This document shows, piece after piece, positions 27,540-36,700 of a stretch of DNA of 64,000 bases. This DNA is from Thalassobius vesicularis (GTDB lineage Bacteria; Pseudomonadota; Alphaproteobacteria; Rhodobacterales; Rhodobacteraceae), in NCBI RefSeq assembly GCF_004799325.1, contig NZ_SSMD01000010.1:1-64000 (forward strand), given 5' to 3'. The notes under the pieces are model-generated. The model was not told where the DNA came from. It made no database searches and was given only the letters and a program-made list of their open reading frames with translations. Positions within the stretch are counted from its first letter, which is position 1, and each line of letters begins with the position of its first letter. A program made the position numbers and the translations under genes.

Positions 27540-29303
27540 ATGAACCGGTTCATTATGGCGGTCGCCGCAAGCTTTCTGGCAGCAACCACTGCCGTCGCTG
27601 GCGTCACCGAAGACGATCTGAACAACGACCAGACCATCACCAGTCAGGTGGTGACGAACGGGATGGGCCGTGCCCTGCAGCGCTACAGCCCGCTGGACAT
27701 CATCAACAAGCAAAACGTGAAGAACCTGGTCCCGACCTGGGCCTTCAGCCTGGGCGGCGAAAAGCAGCGCGGCCAGGAAACCCAGCCGCTGGTCTATGAT
27801 GGCGTGATGTATGTCACCGGCTCGTATTCGCGCCTCTACGCGATCGACGTGAACTCGGGCAAAGAGCTGTGGCAGTACGACGCCCGCCTGCCCGAAGGCA
27901 TCCTGCCCTGCTGTGACGTGATCAACCGTGGTGCGGCGATCTATGGCGACAACATCTATTTCGGCACGCTGGACGCGCGCATCGTCGCGCTGAACCTGAA
28001 GACCGGCGATGTGGTCTGGAAGGAAAAGATCGCCGACTACAAGGCGGGCTATTCCTACACCGCTGCCCCGCTGATCGTGAACGGGCTGGTGGTCACCGGC
28101 AACTCGGGCGGCGAGTTTGGCATCGTCGGCGAAGTGCAGGCACGCAACGCCGAAACCGGCGAACTGGTCTGGACCCGTCCCGTGATCGAAGGCCACATGG
28201 GCACGCTGAACGGCAAGGAATCCACCATGACCGGCACGCTGAACGCGACCTGGCCGGGCGACATGTGGAAAACCGGCGGTGGTGCGACCTGGCTGGGCGG
28301 CTCGTATGACGCCGATACCGACACGCTGGTCTTTGGCGCCGGCAACCCTGCGCCGTGGAACAGCCACCTGCGCAACGCCGGCACCCCGACCGAAGGCAAC
28401 GCCGGCGACAACCTCTATGCCGCCAGCCGTCTGGGCATCGACCCGCATACCGGCGAGATCAAGTGGCACTTCCAGACCACCCCGCGCGAAGGCTGGGACT
28501 ATGACGGCGTGAACGAGGTCGTGGCCTATGTCGACCGCGCCGGCAACAAGCGTTTCGCCACCGCCGACCGCAACGGCTTTTTCTACGTTCTGAACCGCGA
28601 AGACGGCAAATTCGTCTCGGCCAAGCCCTTCGTCAAGGATATCTCCTGGGCTTCGGGCATCGACGACACCGGCCGCCCGATCTTTGTCGAGGAAAACCGC
28701 CCCGGTAACCCGGCAGGTTCGGCCGATGGCAAGAAAGGCGAGGTGATCTTTGCTTCGCCCTCCTTCCTGGGTGGCAAGAACTGGATGCCGATGGCGTTCA
28801 GCCAGAAGACCGGCAACTTCTACGTGCCCTCGAACGAATGGGGCATGGACATCTGGAACGAGCCGATCACCTACAAGAAGGGCGCCGCCTATCTGGGCGC
28901 GGGCTTCACCATCAAGCCGAACTACGAGGACCACATCGGCAGCCTGAAGGCAATCGACCCCGACACCGGCGAGTGGAAGTGGGAATTCAAGAACGAAGCC
29001 CCCCTCTGGGGCGGCGTGATGACCACCGCGGGCGGTCTGGTGTTCTTTGGTACCCCCGAGGGTGAATTCATCGCCCTGGACGACGAAACCGGCGAGAAAC
29101 TGTGGTCGTTCCAGACCGGCTCGGGCATCGTGGGCCAGCCCATCACCTGGGAAAAGGACGGCGAGCAGTACGTCTCGGTCGTGTCCGGCTGGGGTGGCGC
29201 GGTTCCGCTGTGGGGCGGCGAAGTGGCCAAAAAGGTCAACTACCTGAACCAGGGCGGCACCGTCTGGACCTTCAAGGTTCCGCGCCAGCTGGCCCAGAAC
29301 TAA
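27540..29303 (+). CDS. xoxF: XoxF-type lanthanide-dependent PQQ methanol/alcohol dehydrogenase
   Basis: 587-aa periplasmic quinoprotein with signal peptide ([20 protein letters not shown]) and an eight-bladed propeller. Catalytic Asp320 lies in GWDYDGVNE, and Asp322, two residues on, is the extra Asp that marks lanthanide-binding XoxF (MxaF has Ala there). Other metal ligands by family comparison are Glu192 (GGEFG) and Asn269 (GAGNP). The vicinal disulfide Cys124-Cys125 (LPCCD) near PQQ is present. It oxidises methanol or other short alcohols and passes electrons to cytochrome c. No mxaI/mxaF is in the window. It is preceded by operator palindromes and followed by a clear terminator. Confidence 0.95.
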   Translation: MNRFIMAVAASFLAATTAVAGVTEDDLNNDQTITSQVVTNGMGRALQRYSPLDIINKQNVKNLVPTWAFSLGGEKQRGQETQPLVYDGVMYVTGSYSRLYAIDVNSGKELWQYDARLPEGILPCCDVINRGAAIYGDNIYFGTLDARIVALNLKTGDVVWKEKIADYKAGYSYTAAPLIVNGLVVTGNSGGEFGIVGEVQARNAETGELVWTRPVIEGHMGTLNGKESTMTGTLNATWPGDMWKTGGGATWLGGSYDADTDTLVFGAGNPAPWNSHLRNAGTPTEGNAGDNLYAASRLGIDPHTGEIKWHFQTTPREGWDYDGVNEVVAYVDRAGNKRFATADRNGFFYVLNREDGKFVSAKPFVKDISWASGIDDTGRPIFVEENRPGNPAGSADGKKGEVIFASPSFLGGKNWMPMAFSQKTGNFYVPSNEWGMDIWNEPITYKKGAAYLGAGFTIKPNYEDHIGSLKAIDPDTGEWKWEFKNEAPLWGGVMTTAGGLVFFGTPEGEFIALDDETGEKLWSFQTGSGIVGQPITWEKDGEQYVSVVSGWGGAVPLWGGEVAKKVNYLNQGGTVWTFKVPRQLAQN

Positions 29304-29330
29304 CGGCCTGACCCACCTGTAAAAACCCAG

Positions 29331-29360
29331 CGCGCGCCCTGTCCGGGGCGCGCGTTTCCC
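29331..29360 (+). terminator. Terminator after xoxF
   Basis: CGCGCGCCC (29331-29339) pairs with GGGCGCGCG (29346-29354) over a 6-nt loop, then TTTCCC. It lies 28 nt after the xoxF stop and separates it from the regulator genes. Confidence 0.75.
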
Positions 29361-29362
29361 TG

Positions 29363-29377
29363 TATACGACCTTTAGG
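29363..29377. promoter_or_regulatory. Motif half-site before the LuxR-type regulator gene
   Basis: TATACGACCTTTAGG resembles the right half of GGTCGTACGACCTTTG before xoxF (27421). It lies about 75 nt before the regulator start at 29452, so the regulator could control its own gene. The match is partial. Confidence 0.4.
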
Positions 29378-29451
29378 CAAGTAGATGTGCGCCGGTGTGT
29401 TTGTTAGCCTTTTTCCAACGAAACGACACCCGTATCGCAAGGCATCGGATC

Positions 29452-30138
29452 ATGAACAGCAGAGTGTATTCAGAGGGAATGAAGCTGGGCTCGGCCCTGA
29501 TCGTGGACGATCACCCGCTGTTCTGTGACGCCCTGTCGATGACGCTGCGCTCCTCGGCGGGGATCACCGACATCCACACCGCCGCCACGCTGGAGCAGGC
29601 GCTGACCTTCGTCCAGCAGGGCGGCAAGCCCGACGTCGTGGTGCTGGACCTGAACCTGCCCGACGTGAACGGGCTGGACGGCCTGGTGCGGATGCGCAAC
29701 GTGACGCAAGCGCCGATCGTCGTGGTCTCGTCGATGGCTGACAACCGCGTCATCACCGGCGTCATCCATGCAGGCGCCAACGGCTTCGTGCCCAAGCATT
29801 CCCAGCGAGAGGTCTTCCAGGCCGCCTTTGACGTGCTGCGCAACGGCGGCATCTTCATCCCGGCGGGCTACATGCTGCTGGACCGCGAAAGCGCGCCCAG
29901 CCAGGCCGACACGCTGGAACGCCTCGCCTCGCTGACCAACCAGCAGGCGCGCATCCTGCAACTGATCTGCGAAGGCAAGCTGAACAAACAGATCGCCTAT
30001 GACCTGTCGATTGCCGAAACCACCGTTAAGGCGCATGTGACCGCGATCATGCGCAAGCTGGGCGTGCAAAGCCGCACACAGGCCGTTCTGATCGCGAAAG
30101 AGGCGAGCTTCACCAACGTATTGCAAGACCGCGCCTGA
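29452..30138 (+). CDS. LuxR/NarL-family response regulator (FlhR/ErbR-like)
   Basis: 228 aa from the ATG at 29452 (MNSRVYSEGMKLG), with AAGG nine bases upstream; starts at 29395 or 29479 are possible. Receiver domain with Asp66 (VVVLDLNLPDVNG) and a C-terminal LuxR helix-turn-helix (LTNQQARILQLICEGKLNKQ ... TTVKAHVTAIMRKLGV). It stands directly after xoxF and before a FIST protein and a hybrid kinase. In Paracoccus FlhR and in Pseudomonas ErbR/AgmR, relatives control C1/ethanol oxidation genes. It is the leading candidate to bind the palindromes in this locus. The equivalence to FlhR/ErbR is by context and family, not proof. Confidence 0.87.
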   Translation: MNSRVYSEGMKLGSALIVDDHPLFCDALSMTLRSSAGITDIHTAATLEQALTFVQQGGKPDVVVLDLNLPDVNGLDGLVRMRNVTQAPIVVVSSMADNRVITGVIHAGANGFVPKHSQREVFQAAFDVLRNGGIFIPAGYMLLDRESAPSQADTLERLASLTNQQARILQLICEGKLNKQIAYDLSIAETTVKAHVTAIMRKLGVQSRTQAVLIAKEASFTNVLQDRA

Positions 30139-30180
30139 GGCGCATACCTTCATCGTCAGGGAACTGTGGGAGGAGACCTG

Positions 30181-31350
30181 ATGGATATGACCCGCCACCT
30201 TACGGGGGCGTTTCCTGGCGCGTCCGATATCGTGCGCACGGCGTTCGCCGATGTGCACTCGGATCATGCCCTGGCCGACCTTGCCACTGCCCTGAACCCG
30301 GCCGATCTGGATCTCGTGATCCTGTTCGTCTCGCCGCAGGCCGATATCCACACGCTGGCCGTTCGCGCCTTCTCGGCCTTTGCGCCGGCCCGCGTTGTCG
30401 GCTGCACCACGGCCGGAGAGCTGTGCTCCGAAGGCTACGCCGAGGGGCGCATCGTCGCCATCGGCCTGCCGCGTGGGCATTTCTGCACCCGCACCCTGCT
30501 GATCGAGGATCTGGACGCCTACGACCCGCAGGACCTGATTGGCGATCTGATCCGCAACCGCAACGACACGGCCCGCGAAACCCCCGACTGGCACTCGGAA
30601 TGCGCCATGCTGCTGGTCGACGGGCTGACCATGCACGAAGACGCCCTGACCGCCGACCTGTCGATGGGCGTCGGCCCTGTGCCGCTGTTCGGCGGCTCGG
30701 CCGGGGATGGCGACCGCTTTCAGGAAACCTGGGTCATTCAGGACGGCATCGCCCACCGCAACGCCGCTGTCGTCGTGCAGATGCGCACCGATTGCCGGAT
30801 CGAGGTGTTCAACACCGACCACCTGCGCCCGACCGAGGCGCGCATGGTCGTCACCGGCGCCGACCCCGCCCGCCGCATCGTGCATGAAATCAACGCCGAG
30901 CCCGCCGCGCTGGAATACGCGCGCCTGCTGGGCAAGGATCCCGGCCAGCTGACCACCTTCACCTTCGCCGCCCACCCGGTCGTCGTGCGCATCGGCGGCC
31001 AGCACCACGTCCGCTCGATCCAGCGGATGGAGCCGAACGGCGATCTGGTGTTCTTCTCGGCCATCGACGAAGGCGTGGTGCTGACGCTGGCCGAATCCAC
31101 CGACATGGTCGCGCATCTGGAAAACCAGCTGGGCCGCTTGAACCGCCACGGCAAGCCCGACGCCGTGATCGCCTTCGACTGCATCTTCCGCCGGATGGAG
31201 GCCGAGCAGCAGCAACTGGCCGGCCAGCTGTCCAACCTCCTGTCGCAGCACAACGTCGTGGGCCTGTCCACCTATGGCGAGCAGATCAACGCCCGCCACG
31301 TCAACCAAACCCTGACGGGCGTCGCCATCTATCCGCCGGAAGGGGTCTGA
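30181..31350 (+). CDS. FIST-domain sensory protein (NosP-like)
   Basis: 389 aa from the ATG at 30181 (MDMTRHLTGAFPG), which has GGAGGAG five bases upstream; a GTG at 30166 lies within that site. N-terminal FIST_N (about 40-220: VVGCTTAGELCSEGYAEG, LFGGSAGDG) and C-terminal FIST_C (about 230-370: LVFFSAIDEGVVLTLAES, CIFRRMEAEQQ, VVGLSTYGEQ). FIST proteins of the NosP type bind haem, sense NO and modulate a partner histidine kinase. Here the next gene, one base after its stop, is a PAS hybrid kinase, the same pairing as NosP/NahK beside the Pseudomonas ethanol-oxidation genes. Haem binding here is not shown. Confidence 0.87.
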   Translation: MDMTRHLTGAFPGASDIVRTAFADVHSDHALADLATALNPADLDLVILFVSPQADIHTLAVRAFSAFAPARVVGCTTAGELCSEGYAEGRIVAIGLPRGHFCTRTLLIEDLDAYDPQDLIGDLIRNRNDTARETPDWHSECAMLLVDGLTMHEDALTADLSMGVGPVPLFGGSAGDGDRFQETWVIQDGIAHRNAAVVVQMRTDCRIEVFNTDHLRPTEARMVVTGADPARRIVHEINAEPAALEYARLLGKDPGQLTTFTFAAHPVVVRIGGQHHVRSIQRMEPNGDLVFFSAIDEGVVLTLAESTDMVAHLENQLGRLNRHGKPDAVIAFDCIFRRMEAEQQQLAGQLSNLLSQHNVVGLSTYGEQINARHVNQTLTGVAIYPPEGV

Positions 31351-31351
31351 G

Positions 31352-33586
31352 ATGCTCAGCGGCCTGATCAACACCTCGGACAGCCTGGAACGCCAGAACG
31401 AAAAGCTGCGCAAGGTGGTCACCACTCTGATGCGCCGGGTGGAACAGGACACCGACAGTTCCGGCGCCGCCTACGCCCAGTTCCAGCGCGCCGTGATGCT
31501 AGAGGACGAGGTCCGCGCCCGCACCCGCGATCTGGAACGCGCGCTGGACCTGCTCAACGACTCCAACGCCAAGCTGGCCATCGCCAACCAGGAAACCGAG
31601 GCCGCCCGCGCCGACCTCGCCAACGCCATCGAGACCGTGCAAGAGGGGTTCGCCCTGTTCAACGCCGACGAGGTGATGGTCATGTGCAATAGCCGCTTCG
31701 GCATGCATATGGGCGACATCCGCGAACAGCTCAAACCCGGAATGCGTTTTCGCGAATACGTGCGCATCGTGTCCCGCTCGCGGTTTCTCTCGCTGCCCCC
31801 GTCGGAAACCCCCGAGCAATGGGAATCCCGCCGGATGGAGCGGCACAAGGACAGCTCGGTCATCTTCAACGTCCGCCTGACCGGCAAGCGCTGGATTCAG
31901 GTCAGCGAACACCGCACGCCCTCGGGCGGTACCGTGATCCTGCAAACCGACGTCACCGACATCGTGCGTCTGGAACGGCAGGAACGCGAGCGCCTGATCG
32001 ACGACCAGGCCCGCCTGATCCGCGCCACGCTGGAGCACCTTAAACAGGGCGTGTGCATCTTCGACAGCTTCGGCCGTCTGGTCGGCTGGAACCACCGCGT
32101 GCCCGAACTGCTGTCGGTGCAGGTGAAACGCTTCCACCTTGGCAGCACCTTCGCGGCCATGAGCACCCATATCCGCACCGCCTACACCCTGTCCGACGGC
32201 ATCACGCTGGACCAGATCATCGCATGGGCCGACGGCCGCATCGACCGCGCCCCCCTGTCGTTCGAGATGCAGCGCGGGATGGACATGGTGCTGGCCGTGT
32301 TCATGCAGGAAATGCCCGACAAGGGCTTTGTGATCTCCTTCACCGACATCACCGCCGAACGCATGGCCATCCGCGCCATGACCGAGACCAAGGAATCGCT
32401 GGAACACCGCGTCTTTGAACGCACGCTGGAGCTGGAGGACGCCCTGTCCGAGGCCGAGCGCGCCAACGCCTCCAAGTCCCGCTTCGTCGCCGCCGCCTCG
32501 CATGACCTGCTGCAGCCGTTGTCGGCCGCGAAACTCTACCTCGCCTCGCTGGAAAACGAGTGCCAAGCCGAGCTGGAGCCGCGCCGGATGCTGCAAAAGG
32601 CGTCCTCGGCGCTGCAATCGGTGGAAAACATCCTCGGCGCGCTGCTGGACATCTCGAAACTCGATTCCGGGCTGGCCAACACCCATATCTCGACCGTCGA
32701 TCTGGGCACCCTGCTGCGTCAGCTCGAGGTCGAAACCCGCCCACAGGCCGCCGCCAAGGGGCTGGATTTCCGCGTCGTGCACACCCATGCGCGCGTGTCC
32801 ACGGATGCCACCTATCTGCAACGCATCCTGCAAAACCTGATCTCGAACGCGGTGCGCTATACCGCGCAGGGCAAGGTTCTGGTCGGCCTGCGCCACCTGC
32901 CCGGCAAGGTCCGGGTCGAGGTCTGGGACACCGGCCCCGGCATCCCCGAGGACGAACAGGACACCATCTTTGGCGAGTTCCAGCGCCTCAACGCCACCGC
33001 CAGCGCCGCCGACGGCATGGGGCTGGGTCTGGCCATCGTCGACCGCGCCTGCGCCCTGCTGCAACACCCGCTGCACCTGCGTTCCGAAGTGGGGCGCGGC
33101 ACCGTGTTTTCCGTGGAACTGCCCCGCGCCAAGACGCAACCGATCCCGGTGCACAGCCCGGTGTTCCGCTCGTCCCAGGCGCTGAACGATTTCACCAACC
33201 TGGCCGTGCTGCTGGTCGAAAACGACGACGAGCTGCGCAACGCCCTGACCATCACGATGGAACAATGGGGCGTCGACGTGCTGACCTGCAAATCCTGCCA
33301 AGAGGCGCTGGACCTGCTGGCCGAGATCGAGATGACCCCCGACATCATCGTCGCCGATTACCAACTGGATGACGGGCTGGACGGGTTGGACGCCATCCGC
33401 CGCCTGCGCGGCGTCTGCGGCAACATCCCGGCCTGCATCATCTCGGCCAACCGCTCGACCGAGCTGGTGCAGGATTGCGCCCGCGCCAGCCTGCCGTTGA
33501 TCTACAAACCGATCGAGCCCGCGCATCTGCGCGACTTCCTGCGCCGCCCGCGCTCGATCCCGATTGACGCGCCGCGCCGGGCCTAG
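31352..33586 (+). CDS. PAS hybrid histidine kinase with receiver (FlhS / ErcS'-NahK-like)
   Basis: 744 aa. An N-terminal coiled coil (about 10-95) is followed by two PAS_7-type domains (AIETVQEGFALFNADEVMVM and LEHLKQGVCIFDSFGRLVGW). Next come an H-box AAASHDLLQPLSAAKLYLAS with His384, an ATPase (NLISNAVRYTAQGKV, GMGLGLAIVDRA) and a receiver with Asp669 (IIVADYQLDDGLDG). No membrane helix, so cytosolic. This is the layout of the HptB-feeding hybrid kinases such as NahK/ErcS'. It directly follows the FIST gene, which probably supplies the signal. The stop overlaps the convergent RND gene by 4 nt. Confidence 0.9.
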   Translation: MLSGLINTSDSLERQNEKLRKVVTTLMRRVEQDTDSSGAAYAQFQRAVMLEDEVRARTRDLERALDLLNDSNAKLAIANQETEAARADLANAIETVQEGFALFNADEVMVMCNSRFGMHMGDIREQLKPGMRFREYVRIVSRSRFLSLPPSETPEQWESRRMERHKDSSVIFNVRLTGKRWIQVSEHRTPSGGTVILQTDVTDIVRLERQERERLIDDQARLIRATLEHLKQGVCIFDSFGRLVGWNHRVPELLSVQVKRFHLGSTFAAMSTHIRTAYTLSDGITLDQIIAWADGRIDRAPLSFEMQRGMDMVLAVFMQEMPDKGFVISFTDITAERMAIRAMTETKESLEHRVFERTLELEDALSEAERANASKSRFVAAASHDLLQPLSAAKLYLASLENECQAELEPRRMLQKASSALQSVENILGALLDISKLDSGLANTHISTVDLGTLLRQLEVETRPQAAAKGLDFRVVHTHARVSTDATYLQRILQNLISNAVRYTAQGKVLVGLRHLPGKVRVEVWDTGPGIPEDEQDTIFGEFQRLNATASAADGMGLGLAIVDRACALLQHPLHLRSEVGRGTVFSVELPRAKTQPIPVHSPVFRSSQALNDFTNLAVLLVENDDELRNALTITMEQWGVDVLTCKSCQEALDLLAEIEMTPDIIVADYQLDDGLDGLDAIRRLRGVCGNIPACIISANRSTELVQDCARASLPLIYKPIEPAHLRDFLRRPRSIPIDAPRRA

Positions 33587-36500
33587 ATCTTTTTGCGGCG
33601 GCCGAAAATCCGCACGATCAGCGCAAAGAACAGCGGCACGAACAGGATGCCCAGGAAGGTGCCCGTCAGCGTCCCGCCCAGCACGCCCGTGCCCACGGCC
33701 TGACGCCCGCCCGACCCCGCGCCGGTGGACACCACCAGCGGCACCACGCCCAGCGTGAACGCCATCGAGGTCATGATGATCGGCCGGAACCGCTGCAACG
33801 CCGCCGCCTTGATCGCCTCGAACAGGCTTTCGCCCTGCTCGTATCGTTCGCGGGCGAATTCCACGATCAGGATCGCGTTCTTGCCGGTCAGGCCGATCAC
33901 CGTCAGCAGGCCGACCTGGAAGAACACGCCGTTCTCGAACCCCAGGAAATACGCGGCCCCCAGCGTGCCCAGCACCCCGATCGGCATCGCCAGGATCACC
34001 GAGAACGGGATCGCCCAGCTTTCGTACAGCGCCGCCAAGCACAGGAAGATCGCCGCCAGCGACATCGCGTACAGCATCGGCGCCTGCCCGCCCGAGGCGC
34101 GCTCCTCCAGCGACAGCCCCGTCCAGGCCACCGCGTAGCCGGGTGGCAGCTGCGCCACCAGCCGCTCCATCTCGGCCATCGCCTCGCCCGAGGACACGCC
34201 CGCCGCCGGGCTGCCCTGGATCTGCATCGCCGGCACGCCGTTGTAGCGGATCAGCCCCTGCGGGCCGAACTGCCAGCGCGTCGTGGCAAAGTTGGAAAAC
34301 GGCACCAGCCCGCCCGAGGCATTGCGCACCCGCCATTTCGACAGGTCCGACGGGGTCGCGCGCGCATCCGCCTCGCCCTGCACGTAGACGCGCTTGATCC
34401 GGCCGTTGTCGTTGAAATCATTGACATAAGAGCCCGCCCAGACGATGGACAGCAGGTTGCCCACGTCCGACGGCGACACCCCCATCGCGCCCGCTGCACG
34501 CCAGTCGATGTCGATGGCGAATTGCGCGGCATCCTCCAGCCCCGACGGCCGGGCCGAGGCGATCAGCGGGCTTTGCGCCGCCATCCCCAGCAGCTGGTTG
34601 CGCGCGGCCAGCAATTGCTCGTGGCTCTGGCCCGCCTGCGCCTGCAGGTAAAAGTCAAAGCCCGACAGGTTGCCCAGGCTGGGCACCGGCGGCGGCACGA
34701 TCGGAAAGACCAGCGCGTCGCGGATCGCACTCAGCGCGCCATAGGCCCGCCCGGCAATCGCCTGCACCCCCTGATCGGGGCGCGTGCGCTCGGACCAGTC
34801 CTTCATCCGCACGAAGGCCAGACCGACGTTCTGCCCCTGCCCCATGAACGAGAACCCGACCACGCCGAACATCGCCTTCACGTTGTCCTTTTCCGTCTCA
34901 AGGAAGTGGTTTTCCACCTTCTTCACGGTCTCCAGCGTGCGTTCCGCCGTGGCCCCGGTCGGCCCCTGGATCAGCGCGATCAGCGTGCCCTGATCCTCGT
35001 TCGGCAGGAACCCGGTGGGCGTGTTCTGGAACAGCCAGACCACCCCGCCGCCCAAGGCCGCGTAGATCACCAGCACCCGCAGCGGACGGCGGATGATATA
35101 GCCCACCGTCGCGCCATAGCCCTTGGTCAGCCCGCCGAAGCCGCGGTTGAACCACGCCCCCGGCCCGCGGCGCGAGGGCACGTGCTTCGGCTTCAGCATC
35201 GTCGCGCACAGTGCCGGCGTCAGCGTCAGCGCCACCAGCACCGACAGCGCCATCGCCGAGACGATGGTGATCGAGAACTGCCGGTAAATCACCCCGGTCG
35301 AGCCGCCAAAGAACGCCATCGGCACGAACACCGCCGACAGCACCAGCGCGATACCGATCAGCGCGCCGGTGATCTGGCCCATCGACTTGCGCGTCGCTTC
35401 GCGCGGGGACAGGCCCTCTTCTTCCATGATGCGTTCGACGTTTTCGACGACCACGATGGCGTCATCCACCAGCAGGCCAATCGCCAGCACCATCGCCAGC
35501 ATGGTCAGCGTGTTGATGCTGAACCCGGCCAGCGACAGGATGCCGAACGTACCCAGAATGACCACAGGCACCGCCAGCGTCGGGATCAGCGTCGCGCGGA
35601 TGTTCTGCATGAACAGCAGCATCACCAGGAACACCAGCCCGATCGCCTCGAACAGGGTTTTCTGGACTTCCTCGATCGAGATTTTCACGAAGGGCGTCGT
35701 GTCATACGGGATCGTGTAGCTGACCCCCTCGGGGAAGAAGGCCGAGAACGCCTCGATCCGTTCCTTCACCCGCTCTGCCGTGTCCAGCGCGTTGGCGTCG
35801 CCCGCCAGTTGCAGCGCCATGCCTGCCGCCGGTTTGCCGTTGAACCGGGCGATAGTCGTGTAGTTTTCCGCCCCGATTTCCACCCGCGCCACGTCCTGCA
35901 ACAGCACCAGCCCGCCATCGGTGGCCGAGCGTACGACGATCTTGCGGAAATCCTCGGGCGTGGACAGCAGCGATTGCGCGGTGATCGTGGCGTTCAGCTG
36001 TTGCCCCGCCACCGCTGGCAGCGCCCCGAACGAGCCAGCCGAGATCTGCGCGTTCTGCGCCGACACCGCCGACACCACGTCCGAGGGCGTCAGCTGGAAC
36101 GCCGCCAGCTTGGACGGGTCCAGCCAGATCCGCATCGCGTATTTCGCGCCGAACACCTGCACGCCGCCGATGCCCTCGATCCGGCTGAATTCATCCACCA
36201 GCGTGCTGGTCATGTAATCCGACAGGTCGGTCTGCTCCAGCCGCCCGTCTTCGGATGTCAGCGCGATCACCATAAAGAACGACGCGCTGGATTTCTGGAC
36301 CTGCACGCCCAGCCGCTGCACGGCCTCGGGCAGCTGGTTGGTGGCTTGCGTCACCTTGTTCTGCACCTGCACCTGCGCGACATCCGCGTCCGTGCCCGTC
36401 TCGAACGTCAGCGTCAGGCTGGACCGCCCGTCCGAGGTCGAGCTGGACGACATGTACCGCATCCCGTCGATGCCGGTCATCTGCTGCTCGATCACCTGCG

Positions 36501-36684
36501 TCACGGTGTTCGCCACCGTATCCGCCGACGCGCCCGGGTACGTCGCCGACACCCGCACCGAGGGCGGCGCGATCTCGGGGTATTGCGCGACCGGCAGACT
36601 GAAGATCGACAACAAACCGATCCCCATGATCAGGATCGAGATCACCCAGGCGAAAACCGGCCTGTCGATAAAGAAACGTGCCAT
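33583..36684 (-). CDS. RND efflux pump inner-membrane transporter (HAE1/AcrB family)
   Basis: 1033-aa proton-driven multidrug exporter of the AcrB/MexB type. The N-terminus MARFFIDRPVFAWVISILIM and PVAQYPEIAPPSVRVSATYP are canonical. The proton-relay Asp pair is in GLLVDDAIVVVENVERIMEE, and the C-terminal FFQVGLLTVIGLTGKNAILI and RFRPIIMTSMAFTLGVVPL are intact. Full length. Works with the adaptor encoded 16 nt upstream; no outer-membrane channel gene is nearby, so a TolC from elsewhere is expected. Confidence 0.95.
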   Translation of the reverse strand: MARFFIDRPVFAWVISILIMGIGLLSIFSLPVAQYPEIAPPSVRVSATYPGASADTVANTVTQVIEQQMTGIDGMRYMSSSSTSDGRSSLTLTFETGTDADVAQVQVQNKVTQATNQLPEAVQRLGVQVQKSSASFFMVIALTSEDGRLEQTDLSDYMTSTLVDEFSRIEGIGGVQVFGAKYAMRIWLDPSKLAAFQLTPSDVVSAVSAQNAQISAGSFGALPAVAGQQLNATITAQSLLSTPEDFRKIVVRSATDGGLVLLQDVARVEIGAENYTTIARFNGKPAAGMALQLAGDANALDTAERVKERIEAFSAFFPEGVSYTIPYDTTPFVKISIEEVQKTLFEAIGLVFLVMLLFMQNIRATLIPTLAVPVVILGTFGILSLAGFSINTLTMLAMVLAIGLLVDDAIVVVENVERIMEEEGLSPREATRKSMGQITGALIGIALVLSAVFVPMAFFGGSTGVIYRQFSITIVSAMALSVLVALTLTPALCATMLKPKHVPSRRGPGAWFNRGFGGLTKGYGATVGYIIRRPLRVLVIYAALGGGVVWLFQNTPTGFLPNEDQGTLIALIQGPTGATAERTLETVKKVENHFLETEKDNVKAMFGVVGFSFMGQGQNVGLAFVRMKDWSERTRPDQGVQAIAGRAYGALSAIRDALVFPIVPPPVPSLGNLSGFDFYLQAQAGQSHEQLLAARNQLLGMAAQSPLIASARPSGLEDAAQFAIDIDWRAAGAMGVSPSDVGNLLSIVWAGSYVNDFNDNGRIKRVYVQGEADARATPSDLSKWRVRNASGGLVPFSNFATTRWQFGPQGLIRYNGVPAMQIQGSPAAGVSSGEAMAEMERLVAQLPPGYAVAWTGLSLEERASGGQAPMLYAMSLAAIFLCLAALYESWAIPFSVILAMPIGVLGTLGAAYFLGFENGVFFQVGLLTVIGLTGKNAILIVEFARERYEQGESLFEAIKAAALQRFRPIIMTSMAFTLGVVPLVVSTGAGSGGRQAVGTGVLGGTLTGTFLGILFVPLFFALIVRIFGRRKKI

Positions 36685-36700
36685 GAACTGCCCCCGCCGC

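Noticed and set aside
27540-29303. Calcium-type MxaF methanol dehydrogenase or PQQ ethanol dehydrogenase
   Set aside because: Asp322 two residues after catalytic Asp320 marks the lanthanide (XoxF) form, and no mxaI is present; some ethanol dehydrogenases share this Asp, so substrate is left open.
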